From the NCBI GenBank assembly GCA_036346225.1, contig JARFIW010001484.1, positions 186,001 through 250,000 of the forward strand: a DNA stretch of 64,000 bases, read 5' to 3'. The DNA is from Platerodrilus igneus (lineage: Eukaryota; Arthropoda; Insecta; Coleoptera; Lycidae). The position numbers and the translations under genes are program-made. A model generated the notes under the pieces. That model saw only the letters and a list, made by a program, of their open reading frames with translations. It made no database searches and was not told where the DNA came from. Of the stretch, positions 21,204-32,786 are shown in pieces; within the stretch, counting starts at the first letter, position 1, and every line of letters begins with the position of its first letter.

Positions 21204-24200
21204 TTTACCGCTAGTTGATACAACGCACGTTTATGAGATATTTATTTTTTATTGTTTTGGGGTATTTAATTACCCCCCCTATCCCCTTTTAAATTGCCTA
21301 AAGTTTTTGTGGAAGGTACCTATGGGCCTAAGGATTATTCTGCAATTTACCGCTAGTTGATAGAACGCACCGTTTAGGAGATATTAATTTTTTATTGTGT
21401 TGGGGTATCTAACTACCCCCTTCATCCCCTTTCAAATCGCCTGATATTTTTGTGAGGTATCTATGTTCCTAAGCATTATTCTGCAATTTACCGCTAGTTG
21501 AAACAACGCACCGTTTAGGAGATATTCATTTTTTATTCTGTTGGGGTATTTAACTACCTCCCCTCAACCCCCATCAAATTGCCTGATATTTTTGTGAAAG
21601 GAACCTATGGGCCTAAGAATTATTCTGCAATTTACCGTTAGTTGATAGAACGCACCATTTAGGAGATATTCATTTTTTATTGTTTTGGGGTATTTAATTA
21701 CCTCGCCCCCTCATCTCCTTTCAAATCAACTGATATTTTTGTGAAAGGTACCTATGAGCATAAGGATTATTCTGCAATTTACAGCTAGTTAATACAACAC
21801 ACCGTTTAGGAGATATTAAGTTTTTATTATTTTGGGGTATTTAACTACCCCCTTCATTCCCTTTCAAATCGCCTGATACTTTTGTGGAAGGTACCTATGG
21901 GCCTAAGGATTATTCTGCAATTTACCGCTAGTTGATACAACGCACCGTTTATGAGATATTTATTTTTTATTGTGTTGGGGTATTTAACTACCTACCCTCA
22001 TTCCCTTTCAATTCGCCTGATATTCTTGTGAAAGTTACCTATGGGGCTAAGGATTATTCTGCAATTTACCGCTAGTTGATACAACGCACCGTTTAGGAGA
22101 TAATCATCTTTTATTGTGTTGGGGTATTTAACTACCTACCCTCATCTCCTTTCAATTCGCCTGATCTTTTTGTGAAAGGTACCTATGGGCCTAAGGATTA
22201 TTCTGCAATATTACCGCTAGTTGATACAACGCACCGTTTAGGAGATATTCATATTTTATTGTGTTGGGGTATCTAACTACCATCCCTCATCTCCTTTCAA
22301 ATCGCCTGATATTTTTGTGGATGATACCTATGTGCTTAAGAATTATTCTGCAATTTACCGCTGGTTGATACAACGTACCGTTTAGGAGATATTCATTTTT
22401 TATTGTGTTGGGGTATTTTTCTACCCCCTCATCCTTTTTCAAATCGCCTGATAGTTTTGTGGAAGGTACCTATGTCCCTAAGGATTAGTCTGTAAATTAC
22501 AGCTAGTTGATACAACGCACCGTTTAGGAAATATTCATATTTTATTATGTTGGGGTATTTAACTACCCCCTTCATCCCCTTTCAAATTGCCTGATATTTT
22601 TGTGGAAAGTAACTATGGGCCTAGAGATTTTTCAGCAATTTACCTTTTATCCCCTCTCAAATCGCCTGATATTTTTGTGGAAGGTACCTATGGGCCTAAG
22701 GATTATTCTGCAATTTACCGCTAGTTGATACAACGCACCGTTTAGGAGATATTTATTTTTTATTAAGTTGGGGTATTTAACTACCCCGTTCATCTCCTTT
22801 CAAATCGCCTGATAGTTTTGTAGAAAGTACCTATGGGCCTAAGGATTTTTCTGCAATTTTGCCGTTAGTTGATACAACGCACCGTTTAGAAGATATTCAT
22901 TTTTTATTGTTTTGGGGTATTTAATTACCCCCCCTCATCCCCTTTCAAATCGCTTGAAATTTTTGTGGAAGGTACCTATGGGCCTAAGGATTATTCTGTA
23001 ATTTACCGCTAGTTCATACAACGCACCGTTTAGGAGATATTCATTTTTTATTATGTTGGAGTATTTAACTACCTACCCTCATCCTCTTTCAATTCGCCTG
23101 ATATTCTTGTGGAAGGTACCTATGGGCCTAAGGATTATTCTGCAATTTATCGCTAGTTGATAGTACACACCGTTTAGGAGATATTCATTTTTATTGTTGG
23201 GGTATTTAACTACCTACCCTCATCCCTTTCAAATCGCCTGATAGTTTTGTGGAAGGTACCTATGGGCCTAAGGATTATTCTGCAATTTACCGCTAGTTGA
23301 TACAACGCACCGTTTAGGAGATATTCATTTTTTATTATGTTGGGGTATTTAACTACCCCCTTCATCCCCTTTCAAATCGCCTAATATTTTTGTGGAAGGT
23401 ATCTATGGGCCTAAGGATTATTCTGCAATTTACCGCTAGTTGATGATACAACGCACCGTTTAGGAGATATTCATTTTTTATTATGTTGGAGTATTTAACT
23501 ACCTACCCTCATCCTCTTTCAATTCGCCTGATATTCTTGTGGAAGGTACCTATGGGGCTAAGGATTATTCTGCAATTTACCGCTAGTTGATACAACGCAC
23601 CGTTTAGGAGATAATCATCTTTTATCGTGTTGGGGTATTTAACTACCTACCCTCATCCCCTTTCAATTCGCCTGATATTTTTGTGGAGGGTACCTATGGG
23701 CCTAAGAATTATTCTGCAATTTATTGCTAGGTGATACAACGCACCGTTTAGGAGATATTCATTTTTTATTATGTTAAGGTATTTAACTTTAACTACCCCC
23801 TTCAACCCCTTTCAAAGCGCCTGATAATTTTGTGGAAGGTACCTATGGCCCTAAGGATTATTCTGCAATTTACAACTAGTTGATACAACGCATCGTTTAG
23901 GAGATATTCTTCTATTATTATGTTGGGGTATTTAACTACCCCCTTCATGCCCTTTCAAATCGCCTGATATTTTTGTGGAAGGTATCTATGGGCCTAAGGA
24001 TTATTCTTCAGTTTACTGCTAGTTGATACAACGCACCGTTTAGGAGATGTTCATTTTTTATTATGTTGGGGTATTTAACTACCCCCTTCATCCCCTTTCA
24101 AATCGCCTGATATTTTTGTGGAAGGTACCTATGGGACTAAGGATTATTCTGCAATTTACCGCTAGTTGATACAACGCACCGTTTAGGAGATATTCAGGTT

Positions 24201-24418
24201 TTATTATTTTGGGGTATTTAACTACCCCCTTCATCCCATTTCAAATCGCCTGATATTTTTGTGGAAGGTACCTATGGGCCTAAGGATTATTCTGCAATTT
24301 ACCGCTAGTTGATACAACGCACCGTTTAGGAGATATTCATTTTTTATTGTGTTGGGGTATTTACCTTCCCCCCTTCATCCGCTTTCAAATCGCCTGATAT
24401 TTTTATATAAAGTTCCTA
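21204..24418 (-). repeat. 143-bp satellite array 4, reversed
   Basis: About 22 monomers, the largest array, ending directly at the right terminal arm. Some monomers form higher-order variants, for example those with ACTACCTACCCTCAT and an ATTCGCCTGATATTCTTGTG block near 22000, 23090 and 23520. Confidence 0.93.
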
Positions 24419-24661
24419 TTTGGAAGTTGATTTTTATTGCTATATTTGGGGATTAATGTACCCTGCGATTTTGTTTCCGTGTGGATTGATTTAGTGCGGC
24501 GGATTTGTAGTAGTTTTGATGTTTTTTATCATTGTATCGATGGTTGAAGAACTTGATTTTAATTTTAAGTTTTTTCTATATAGGTACTGCTTTGGTCCAC
24601 TGGAACTGTGCAGGATTAAAAATAAATGTGAATATGAATCTGAATGTAACTTCAGCCACAT
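24419..24661 (-). repeat. Terminal inverted arm, right
   Basis: Reverse complement of the left arm; it ends TTCAGCCACAT at 24661. The open frame at 24516-24701 runs across the arm and out into the flank, so it is not treated as a gene. Confidence 0.85.
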
Positions 24662-24670
24662 TGCTTTGCT
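24662..24670. repeat. 9-bp target-site duplication, right
   Basis: TGCTTTGCT, an exact copy of 11722-11730. Confidence 0.8.
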
Positions 24671-25089
24671 TTTTGTTGGTGGAACACTTAGTAAAATATA
24701 ACTTTACATAATTTCAACCTACCAGAAGTAGTTAATGATTTTGTAGTTTGTGTGGAAATCTACCTTGAATTTAATGCTTTGAACCAGGAAAGCTTCAACC
24801 CTTCAGGAATTGGTGGCGCTGGAAATTAACAATCCCTCATTATAGTGTGTTGTATCGTAAAAACTACTATTTTATAGTTTTTGGTATTGGCCAACAGTAA
24901 TTACAATAAAAAAATTCTTTTCGTATCTTTTAGCTATTTCTTTTTGAATAAAAACTTTTTATAATTTCGCTACATGCTTCTAAATTAGAAGGGATTTTGT
25001 TTATGTAAAAGATTATTAGCTATACATGCGTATTGCAAAAACGATCTTAACAGCTGTTATAAATACGCTCACGTTGGGCAGCAAAATTT
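24671..25089. other. No recognisable gene
   Basis: Unassigned sequence between the foldback element and the next inverted repeat. Confidence 0.5.
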
Positions 25090-25785
25090 ATGTTGCGGTA
25101 TTCCGTGCAAACACAAAAGAAAGCAGAAGGTCAGTAAAAAAGTCGTCTACACCGAATGCAGCAACAAAACAGAGACAGAATGGTACAATTGAATTACTAT
25201 TCGGTCTAGCTCATAAACGTCGTAGAGTGGTGTGGGTGATACAGAAAGAACGAATTGGAAACTTCAACCCGTCTTTTATTTTAAATCTTGAATAAACATA
25301 GTTCCAAAAGGGATATTTACAAAATTTACAAAAGAACAAAAAAAAACAATAATTTGCGTAATCGTCATGTAACAACATCAAAGCGTCCAATTTACATATT
25401 ATATAACATAAATATATATATATCACCTGAACAGCTGCAAGATAACAAACCCATTCCAATGTTTGTTTACTAGGCAGATGGTTTAACGGCCTTATCTTTT
25501 AAAAGAAAACGATGCATTTATGTGCAGCTATAATTGAAATGTAGTCACTGCAGGTGGCTTAAAATATTGCAACTACTTTGTAATATATAGTTGCTAAGCG
25601 ACTGTTTGATATTGTAAGACCACATATCATAGAGTAATTACTTAAGAAATTCTATAAAATAACCAGAATTCTAATTCAATTCTACCAATCTGTTCCTGTT
25701 TTGTTGCCGTATTCGGTGTAAACAATTTCTTTACTGACTACTGTTTTCTTTCGTGTTTGCACGGAATACCGTAACAAGGTGTTGC
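25090..25785. repeat. Inverted repeat with ~115-bp arms
   Basis: 25090-25205 (GCGGTATTCCGTGCAAACAC, CTACACCGAATGCAGCAACA) is inverted at about 25665-25785. The arms are roughly 85% alike and the spacer is ~460 bp. The ORF spanning the left arm (25026-25295) has no known domain. The right arm recurs at about 29212-29335 because it lies inside the 3.2-kb duplicated segment. Confidence 0.65.
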
Positions 25786-26363
25786 GTTTGTTTTTGTTAA
25801 TAGTATAATTTAATTAATAACTAGGCAAAGAGCACATTAAACGTCGACCCTTGATTTTATAGTTTTTCCCACATCTAGTAAAAGTTCTAGTCATTTATGG
25901 TTGCTTTCAGGCCAAAAAGCCTACATGCAAAAACATATGATGCTGGATTCAGGCCTAAGTGCGTACATGCAAAAATACATTAAAACAGTTTCAAGCCAAA
26001 CAGTGAGTACTTTTGTGATATGTTAGAAAAAACAATCGGTAGCAAAGAGCTAAGCAGTTTTAATTTTGTAGTAGGTTTGCCAAAGCGAAAAGTTAAAAAG
26101 TAGTTTAACTGCAAGATACATACAGGTCGATTTCAATCCAAATCACGTGCATGCAAAAATACATTACACCGATTTCAAATAAAAAAGCTTGTACTCTTGA
26201 GAAACGATGTATAAGTCGGTTGGTCATTGGGTTGTAAAAAAAATTTAGCTATTTTCAGACCCACATTAGGTGTGCTCAAACAAGAAGTTAGAAAACGACT
26301 GCTAGCTGCAAGGTATATAAATACTGCTTCCAACCTAGTATATGTTAGCTGTTGTGGTACGTT

Positions 26364-26574
26364 GGCGGGTCGTGGCGTAGTTGGTGTACGTATGACCACT
26401 ATGCCCGAGGTCCCGGGTTCGAATCCGACATGGTCCACTTAAAATATGTTAGGCGAGCATTTTCACAAAAATATGCTCTTGTTCGGATCAGAAATAAAGT
26501 GGAGGTCCGAGTGTGAGTGTTGCCACGCGTGTTATAGATCCTTACCTAGCCAATGTAGTACGTGTTAAAAGTAA
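26364..26574 (+). mobile_element. tRNA-derived SINE, short subtype
   Basis: The head GGCGGGTCGTGGCGTAGTTG has A-box character and is followed by B-box GGGTTCGAATCC. The body is the same as the 53268 copy, but the stretch after GATCCTTACC jumps straight to TAGCCAATGTAGTACGTG, so ~85 bp are missing. Confidence 0.85.
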
Positions 26575-26910
26575 ATAGACAGAGGAGATAATTTTCAAGA
26601 GAATACGAATGCACGGTGTATAAACTGGTCCTAATGTAATATAAGTAGTCGACGATAACTGCATTTTACAAACATATACTAATATGTATATAATAGAACT
26701 TCAGAGATCTAAGTATAGAAAGAATAAATATGTATTCTAAAGTTGTGGTTCTGGACTCGTTGGAGAACGTTCCTTGACATCAAATTTTTAATTACCAATG
26801 CAGACTAGGTGTTTCGCTAAAGATCATATACATCATAACACCTGGGTAATAAAGAATTAAATTTTGACTTGCTCTAAAGGGACGGGGATCCCGTAATACT
26901 AAAAGGGGTG

Positions 26911-27184
26911 TGTTACGTCTTAGTTGGCCTAGCTTGTTAACCAGGTGCTCACGAGGGTTTTGGGGATGTACAGGTAGATACGGGTAGTCAGTAACCTCTT
27001 TGAAACCATACGAAGCGGTTGTGTTTGCTATCGTGGCTCCCTTCATTAATAATGTAGTTATATTTACATTTTGTATACTCGAGGTTATAATTACAGTCCA
27101 GAGTTACATTATTATTATGAATAAATGAGTTTTAAGTTCGGAATTTGTTACTTGTTATTCGTCATCACAAGCAGTCACGATTAG
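26911..27184 (+). mobile_element. Solo LTR related to BEL-B, copy 1
   Basis: It begins TGTTACGTCTTAGTTGGCC and aligns with the BEL-B 3' LTR at 46654 through GTCATCACAAGCAGTCACGA. The last ~30 bp of that LTR are absent. The preceding AAAAGGGG may be a polypurine-tract remnant. No BEL-B internal sequence is attached. Confidence 0.78.
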
Positions 27185-28223
27185 AGGTCTTTCAAAACCT
27201 TGTCACCCTAACCAGAATTTGCAGGGACAAGGACCGTATATAATACTCCTGTTTTTATTTTACGCTGGACTTACAGAAAACAGTTGCATTTCATGTATCC
27301 CCAAGCTAGCCAAGAGCCGATGGGCGTGGGTTTCTCGGGGCAGGGAGTGCAGATGTAAAATTTCAATGGGCGTCAGGGTGATTACCCCTGAAACGCAACT
27401 AAACCGTTGGCTATTAAACCCAATTAAACCAACCACCATCCAGTAATATTTGACTGTTTAAGACCTAACCTACTACACTGTCTCAAAATAAATTATAAAA
27501 GCGCACGTTACTCTTACCAGATATTTATATATTACACATACTTGAATAAGTATATATTTATAATAAATGCAAGACCCCAAAATGTGGCCTAACTCAACAT
27601 ATATAGATCAATGAAATTATTATAAGAAAACAACTATTTTATTATTATTACCTGGTTGCCAAGGCTGAAGACAAGATACTTTGACTTCTCGTTTCTCCAG
27701 TTTATCTAAGATAAAAATAACGAAACAAAATAATTTATCGTAAGTTTCCACTAAGTGCACTATGGATAACTGAACTTTGCAAACTTGGTAAAATCTCGAC
27801 CTAATAATAATCAATATTAGACTTCAGTCTCAAAGCTTACAATTTATCTCCCAAATTAAGTTGCCATTTTTAGGTATCAAGTAAAATAATGAGAGTTCGA
27901 CTATTAGTCGCTTAAAGTTTTATTTTGCACCCTTGTGCTTTAATATTAGTACTCACGACACTGCAGTTTTATACTATCCGCTTCCAACCGCCTCCAGGAC
28001 CTTACGCTTATCCCTCAGATCTTAGTCCTTAGATATTTAAGTGTGGGCAATCCTTATGGCAGAAAATGAAACTGAACCTGAACCATGAATCTAAAACTGG
28101 ACACCGAACTGATACCTGACGCTGAAACCCTAAAATAAACTATGAACACACTTTAGAATTCCTAATTTAACTTACCGTGCTATCACGGGATTATTATTTT
28201 ATATACAATTTCTAATCGGTACG

Positions 28224-28618
28224 TGTAAATTAATTAACTTAGATAAATGTGCTGGCGCGTCTTATTAATCGTGGACTGTATTGCGAAGTAGAACAAAACG
28301 CGAGCTATAAATGCGAAAGTTGTATGCATGTAAAAAACAAACAAAAGGCATAAATTCACTCACCAATATTGTCCTTGGTGTGTGGTCCTCTTCAATGTTG
28401 CTGGAATGCCCCCGGGGGAGTCAGTTGAATGCACTGTTGCAAGCATTATACTTTATTGTTTGCATAGCTTGTTTTGCACAACCGTCCCGCTACTAGGTCG
28501 AAAGAAGAGTCCTCGATAAACGTCACAAAACCACTTTCGCACGCGTTTTATTTTAAGAGGCGCAAGCGCACTGCACAATTTAAATCCACTATAGTTTGAG
28601 TTTTAACTAATACGAAAC
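28224..28618 (-). mobile_element. Partial BEL-A LTR
   Basis: It matches the first 395 bp (window orientation) of the 1-kb LTRs at 31780 and 38971, starting TGTAAATTAATTAACTTAG. The match stops at GAAACA, where unrelated sequence begins. Confidence 0.85.
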
Positions 28619-28971
28619 ATTCTGCCCACCAAAATAGCTTTGGGCTATTTTTTTTTAAACTTAACACGAAAATTTAACTTTGACCGAGTCTTGTATGTAT
28701 GTAGAACTAAATGAATATAATAATGCTTACGAAACTATACTAAAGAACACTAAAATAATTAATATTTATTATTGAGACGGCAATGGGCATAATTTGACCA
28801 TTGGTCTTTTCAAATTCCTCGTGAAGTTTTTACGGTCTGTATTTAAAAGAAAATCGCAATATATGGGGGGTAGATATTTGGCTTTCAAAAATATTGCCGA
28901 AAGATCAAGTGTGCAAAATTCTCAGACGGAAAAGAATTTTTAACAAAATGAAACAATCTTATTATTTTGAA
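28619..28971. other. Unique spacer between duplicated segments
   Basis: 353 bp with no match elsewhere in the window and no coding potential. Confidence 0.6.
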
Positions 28972-29910
28972 CACCTGAACAGCTGCAAGATAACAAACCC
29001 ATTCCAATGTTTGTTTACTAGGCAGATGGTTTAACGGCCTTATCTTTTAAAAGAAAACGATGCATTTATGTGCAGCTATAATTGAAATGTAGTCACTGCA
29101 GGTGGCTTAAAATATTGCAACTACTTTGTAATATATAGTTGCTAAGCGACTGTTTGATATTGTAAGACCACATATCATAGAGTAATTACTTAAGAAATTC
29201 TATAAAATAACCAGAATTCTAATTCAATTCTACCAATCTGTTCCTGTTTTGTTGCCGTATTCGGTGTAAACAATTTCTTTACTGACTACTGTTTTCTTTC
29301 GTGTTTGCACGGAATACCGTAACAAGGTGTTGCGTTTGTTTTTGTTAATAGTATAATTTAATTAATAACTAGGCAAAGAGCACATTAAACGTCGACCCTT
29401 GATTTTATAGTTTTTCCCACATCTAGTAAAAGTTCTAGTCATTTATGGTTGCTTTCAGGCCAAAAGCCTACATGCAAAAACATATGATGCTGGATTCAGG
29501 CCTAAGTGCGTACATGCAAAAATACATTAAAACAGTTTCAAGCCAAACAGTGAGTACTTTTGTGATATGTTAGAAAAAACAATCGGTAGCAAAGAGCTAA
29601 GCAGTTTTAATTTTGTAGTAGGTTTGCCAAAGCGAAAAGTTAAAAAGTAGTTTAACTGCAAGATACATACAGGTCGATTTCAATCCAAATCACGTGCATG
29701 CAAAAATACATTACACCGATTTCAAATCAAACAGCTTGTACTCTTGAGAAACGATGTATAAGTCGGTTGGTCATTGGGTTGTAAAAAAAATTTAGCTATT
29801 TTCAGACCCACATTAGGTGTGCTCAAACAAGAAGTTAGAAAACGACTGCTAGCTGCAAGGTATATAAATACTGCTTCCAACCTAGTATATGTTAGCTGTT
29901 GTGGTACGTT

Positions 29911-30117
29911 GGCGGGTCGTGGCGTAGTTGGTGTACGTATGACCACTATGCCCGAGGTCCCGGGTTCGAATCCCGACATGGTCCACTTAAAATATGTTAG
30001 GCGAGCATTTTTCACAAAAATATGCTCTTGTTCGGATCAGAAATAAAGTGGAGGTCCCGAGTGTGAGTGTTGCCACGCGTGTTATAGATCCTTACCTAGC
30101 CAATGTAGTACGTGTTA
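29911..30117 (+). mobile_element. tRNA-derived SINE, short subtype
   Basis: Duplicate of the SINE at 26364 with the lost single bases restored (GGGTTCGAATCCCGACATGG). It is therefore the better representative of this subtype. Confidence 0.87.
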
Positions 30118-30463
30118 AAAGTAAATAGACAGAGGAGATAATTTTCAAGAGAATACGAATGCACGGTGTATAAACTGGTCCTAATGTAATATAAGTAGTC
30201 GACGATAACTGCATTTTACAAACATATACTAATATGTATATAATAGAACTTCAGAGATCTAAGTATAGAAAGAATAAATATGTATTCTAAGAAGTTGTGG
30301 TTCTGGACTCGTTGGAGAACGTTCCTTGACATCAAATTTTTTAATTACCAATGCAGACTAGGTGTTTCGCTAAAGATCATATACATCATAACACCTGGGT
30401 AATAAAGAATTAAATTTTGACTTGCTCTAAAGGGACGGGGATCCCGTAATACTAAAAGGGGTG

Positions 30464-30740
30464 TGTTACGTCTTAGTTGGCCTAGCTTGTTAACCAGGTG
30501 CTCACGAGGGTTTTGGGGATGTACAGGTAGATACGGGTAGTCAGTAACCTCTTTGAAACCATACGAAGCGGTTGTGTTTGCTATCGTGGCTCCCGCTTCA
30601 TTAATAATGTAGTTATATTTACATTTTGTATACTCGAGGTTATAATTACAGTCCAGAGTTACATTATTATTATGAATAAATGAGTTTTAAGTTCGGAATT
30701 TGTTACTTGTTATTCGTCATCACAAGCAGTCACGATTAGA
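30464..30740 (+). mobile_element. Solo LTR related to BEL-B, copy 2
   Basis: Second copy of the 26911 LTR within the duplicated segment. Confidence 0.78.
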
Positions 30741-31779
30741 GGTCTTTCAAAACCTTGTCACCCTAACCAGAATTTGCAGGGACAAGGACCGTATATAATA
30801 CTCCTGTTTTTATTTTACGCTGGACTTACAGAAAACAGTTGCATTTCATGTATCCCCAAGCTAGCCAAGAGCCGATGGGCGTGGGTTTCTCGGGGCAGGG
30901 AGTGCAGATGTAAAATTTCAATGGGCGTCAGGGTGATTACCCCTGAAACGCAACTAAACCGTTGGCTATTAAACCCAATTAAACCAACCACCATCCAGTA
31001 ATATTTGACTGTTTAAGACCTAACCTACTACACTGTCTCAAAATAAATTATAAAAGCGCACGTTACTCTTACCAGATATTTATATATTACACATACTTGA
31101 ATAAGTATATATTTATAATAAATGCAAGACCCCAAAATGTGGCCTAACTCAACATATATAGATCAATGAAATTATTATAAGAAAACAACTATTTTATTAT
31201 TATTACCTGGTTGCCAAGGCTGAAGACAAGATACTTTGACTTCTCGTTTCTCCAGTTTATCTAAGATAAAAAAATAACGAAACAAAATAATTTATCGTAA
31301 GTTTCCACTAAGTGCACTATGGATAACTGAACTTTGCAAACTTGGTAAAATCTCGACCTAATAATAATCAATATTAGACTTCAGTCTCAAAGCTTACAAT
31401 TTATCTCCCAAATTAAGTTGCCATTTTTAGGTATCAAGTAAAATAATGAGAGTTCGACTATTAGTCGCTTAAAGTTTTATTTTGCACCCTTGTGCTTTAA
31501 TATTAGTACTCACGACACTGCAGTTTTATACTATCCGCTTCCAACCGCCTCCAGGACCTTACGCTTATCCTCAGATCTTAGTCCTTAGATATTTAAGTGT
31601 GGGCAATCCTTATGGCAGAAAATGAAACTGAACCTGAACCATGAATCTAAAACTGGACACCGAACTGATACCTGACGCTGAAACCCTAAAATAAACTATG
31701 AACACACTTTAGAATTCCTAATTTAACTTACCGTGCTATCACGGGATTATTATTTTATATACAATTTCTAATCGGTACG

Positions 31780-32783
31780 TGTAAATTAATTAACTTAGAT
31801 AAATGTGCTGGCGCGTCTTATTAATCGTGGACTGTATTGCGAAGTAGAACAAAACGCGAGCTATAAATGCGAAAGTTGTATGCATGTAAAAAACAAACAA
31901 AAGGCATAAATTCACTCACCAATATTGTCCTTGGTGTGTGGTCCTCTTCAATGTTGCTGGAATGCCCCCGGGGGAGTCAGTTGAATGCACTGTTGCAAGC
32001 ATTATACTTTATTGTTTGCATAGCTTGTTTTGCACAACCGTCCCGCTACTAGGTCGAAAGAAGAGTCCTCGATAAACGTCACAAAACCACTTTCGCACGC
32101 GTTTTATTTTAAGAGGCGCAAGCGCACTGCACAATTTAAATCCACTATAGTTTGAGTTGTAACTAATACGAAACAGTACGTAACCAGTTTTCTTCAACTT
32201 CTCACTACCTATCTGTCGATAACAAATCATTCAAAATACGTTACATTATGATATCAATTAATTACCTCTCAAGCAAGACTATAAAATCAGCGAATCTGCA
32301 ACTACTTCTTTACTTCTTCGACACCTGTCGACGAAAGTTTCTACTGCACCACTGCCTACTATCATATAATAGACCCTCCAGAAATAATTAGATTCTAGTT
32401 GAACAATCCCGAGTACTTCGGAAAAAGTATATACTTCTAAATTGTATATAGACACCAGCCAACTTTTTACTTCAACAAGAAATTCTCGTAGTTTCATGCA
32501 GACCCAACTGCTTTCTACAACGTCATACCCAAAAGTGAATTAACAAGATATCACATCTGTATACAAGGTTCATAAATTTATTCTTATCACAACCGAAAGT
32601 ATAAATATACGATATTCTATTTCGCTATTAATTGCGAATGAATTTAAAGGTGAAAATGCTATGCATTAAATACAATAATACCCTAGCCTGACACGGCCTG
32701 GTACCAAAAATCGATCAGAATTAAACGATGTTCTGGAAAATTATCAAGACTGTTGGATTTCAAAATAACAACATGCGGGCTCA
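31780..32783 (-). mobile_element. BEL-A LTR, low-coordinate copy
   Basis: A 1-kb sequence that in window orientation starts TGTAAATTAATT and ends GCATGCGGGCTCA-like, near-identical to 38971-39972. It lies where the 3' LTR of the minus-strand element should be. The adjoining sequence is not a polypurine tract, however: it is AGCTA, the same five bases found outside the other LTR copy. It therefore looks like a rearranged copy rather than a normal 3' LTR. Confidence 0.8.
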
Positions 32784-32786
32784 AGC

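Larger units (their letters stand above)
15840..21385 (+). repeat. Tandem duplication of a 2.77-kb unit
   Basis: 15840-18612 and 18613-21385 are near-identical with an offset of 2773 bp. Each includes satellite monomers plus the ~1.77-kb non-satellite insert. The differences are mainly single-base length changes in homopolymers. The unit boundaries fall within satellite monomers, so unequal exchange between monomers, or an assembly duplication, would explain it. Confidence 0.88.
11731..24661. mobile_element. Giant foldback-like DNA element with satellite-filled inverted repeats
   Basis: The two ends are inverted copies beginning ATGTGGCTGAAGTTACATTC, about 230 bp long and roughly 90% alike. 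They are flanked by a perfect 9-bp direct repeat. Inside each arm lies a tandem array of the same ~143-bp satellite, forward on the left (12000-13513) and reversed on the right (21204-24418, with further reversed arrays at 15441-16657 and 18431-19431). The core carries a decayed PHD-finger ORF, a SINE and a duplicated 2.77-kb unit. Long, tandemly repetitive inverted ends plus 9-bp target duplications are the known hallmarks of Foldback (Mutator-superfamily) elements. That assignment is an inference, because no transposase was recognised. Confidence 0.7.
25426..28618 (+). repeat. 3.2-kb duplicated segment, copy 1
   Basis: Starts at CACCTGAACAGCTGCAAGAT and is near-identical to 28972-32173. It contains a cluster of ~55-bp degenerate repeats with TACATGCAAAAATACATT (25900-26170), a SINE, a solo LTR and the first 395 bp of the BEL-A LTR. 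Its differences from copy 2 are mostly one-base losses in runs such as CCC and TTTT. Confidence 0.9.
28972..32173 (+). repeat. 3.2-kb duplicated segment, copy 2
   Basis: Same content as 25426-28618. Homology ends at 32173 only because copy 1 is cut there; in copy 2 the LTR continues to its full length. Confidence 0.9.

Noticed and set aside
24516..24701. Second exon for the secreted protein at 10823 (acceptor TTTTTTCTATATAG with KCEYESECNF downstream)
   Set aside because: The sequence is the terminal inverted arm of the foldback element, present inverted at the left end with a stop. The cysteine-containing frame also does not fit the phase-1 donor at 11025.
32279..32497. 72-codon minus-strand ORF
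   Set aside because: It lies entirely within the BEL-A LTR, and the second LTR copy at 39470-39690 breaks it by single-base changes.
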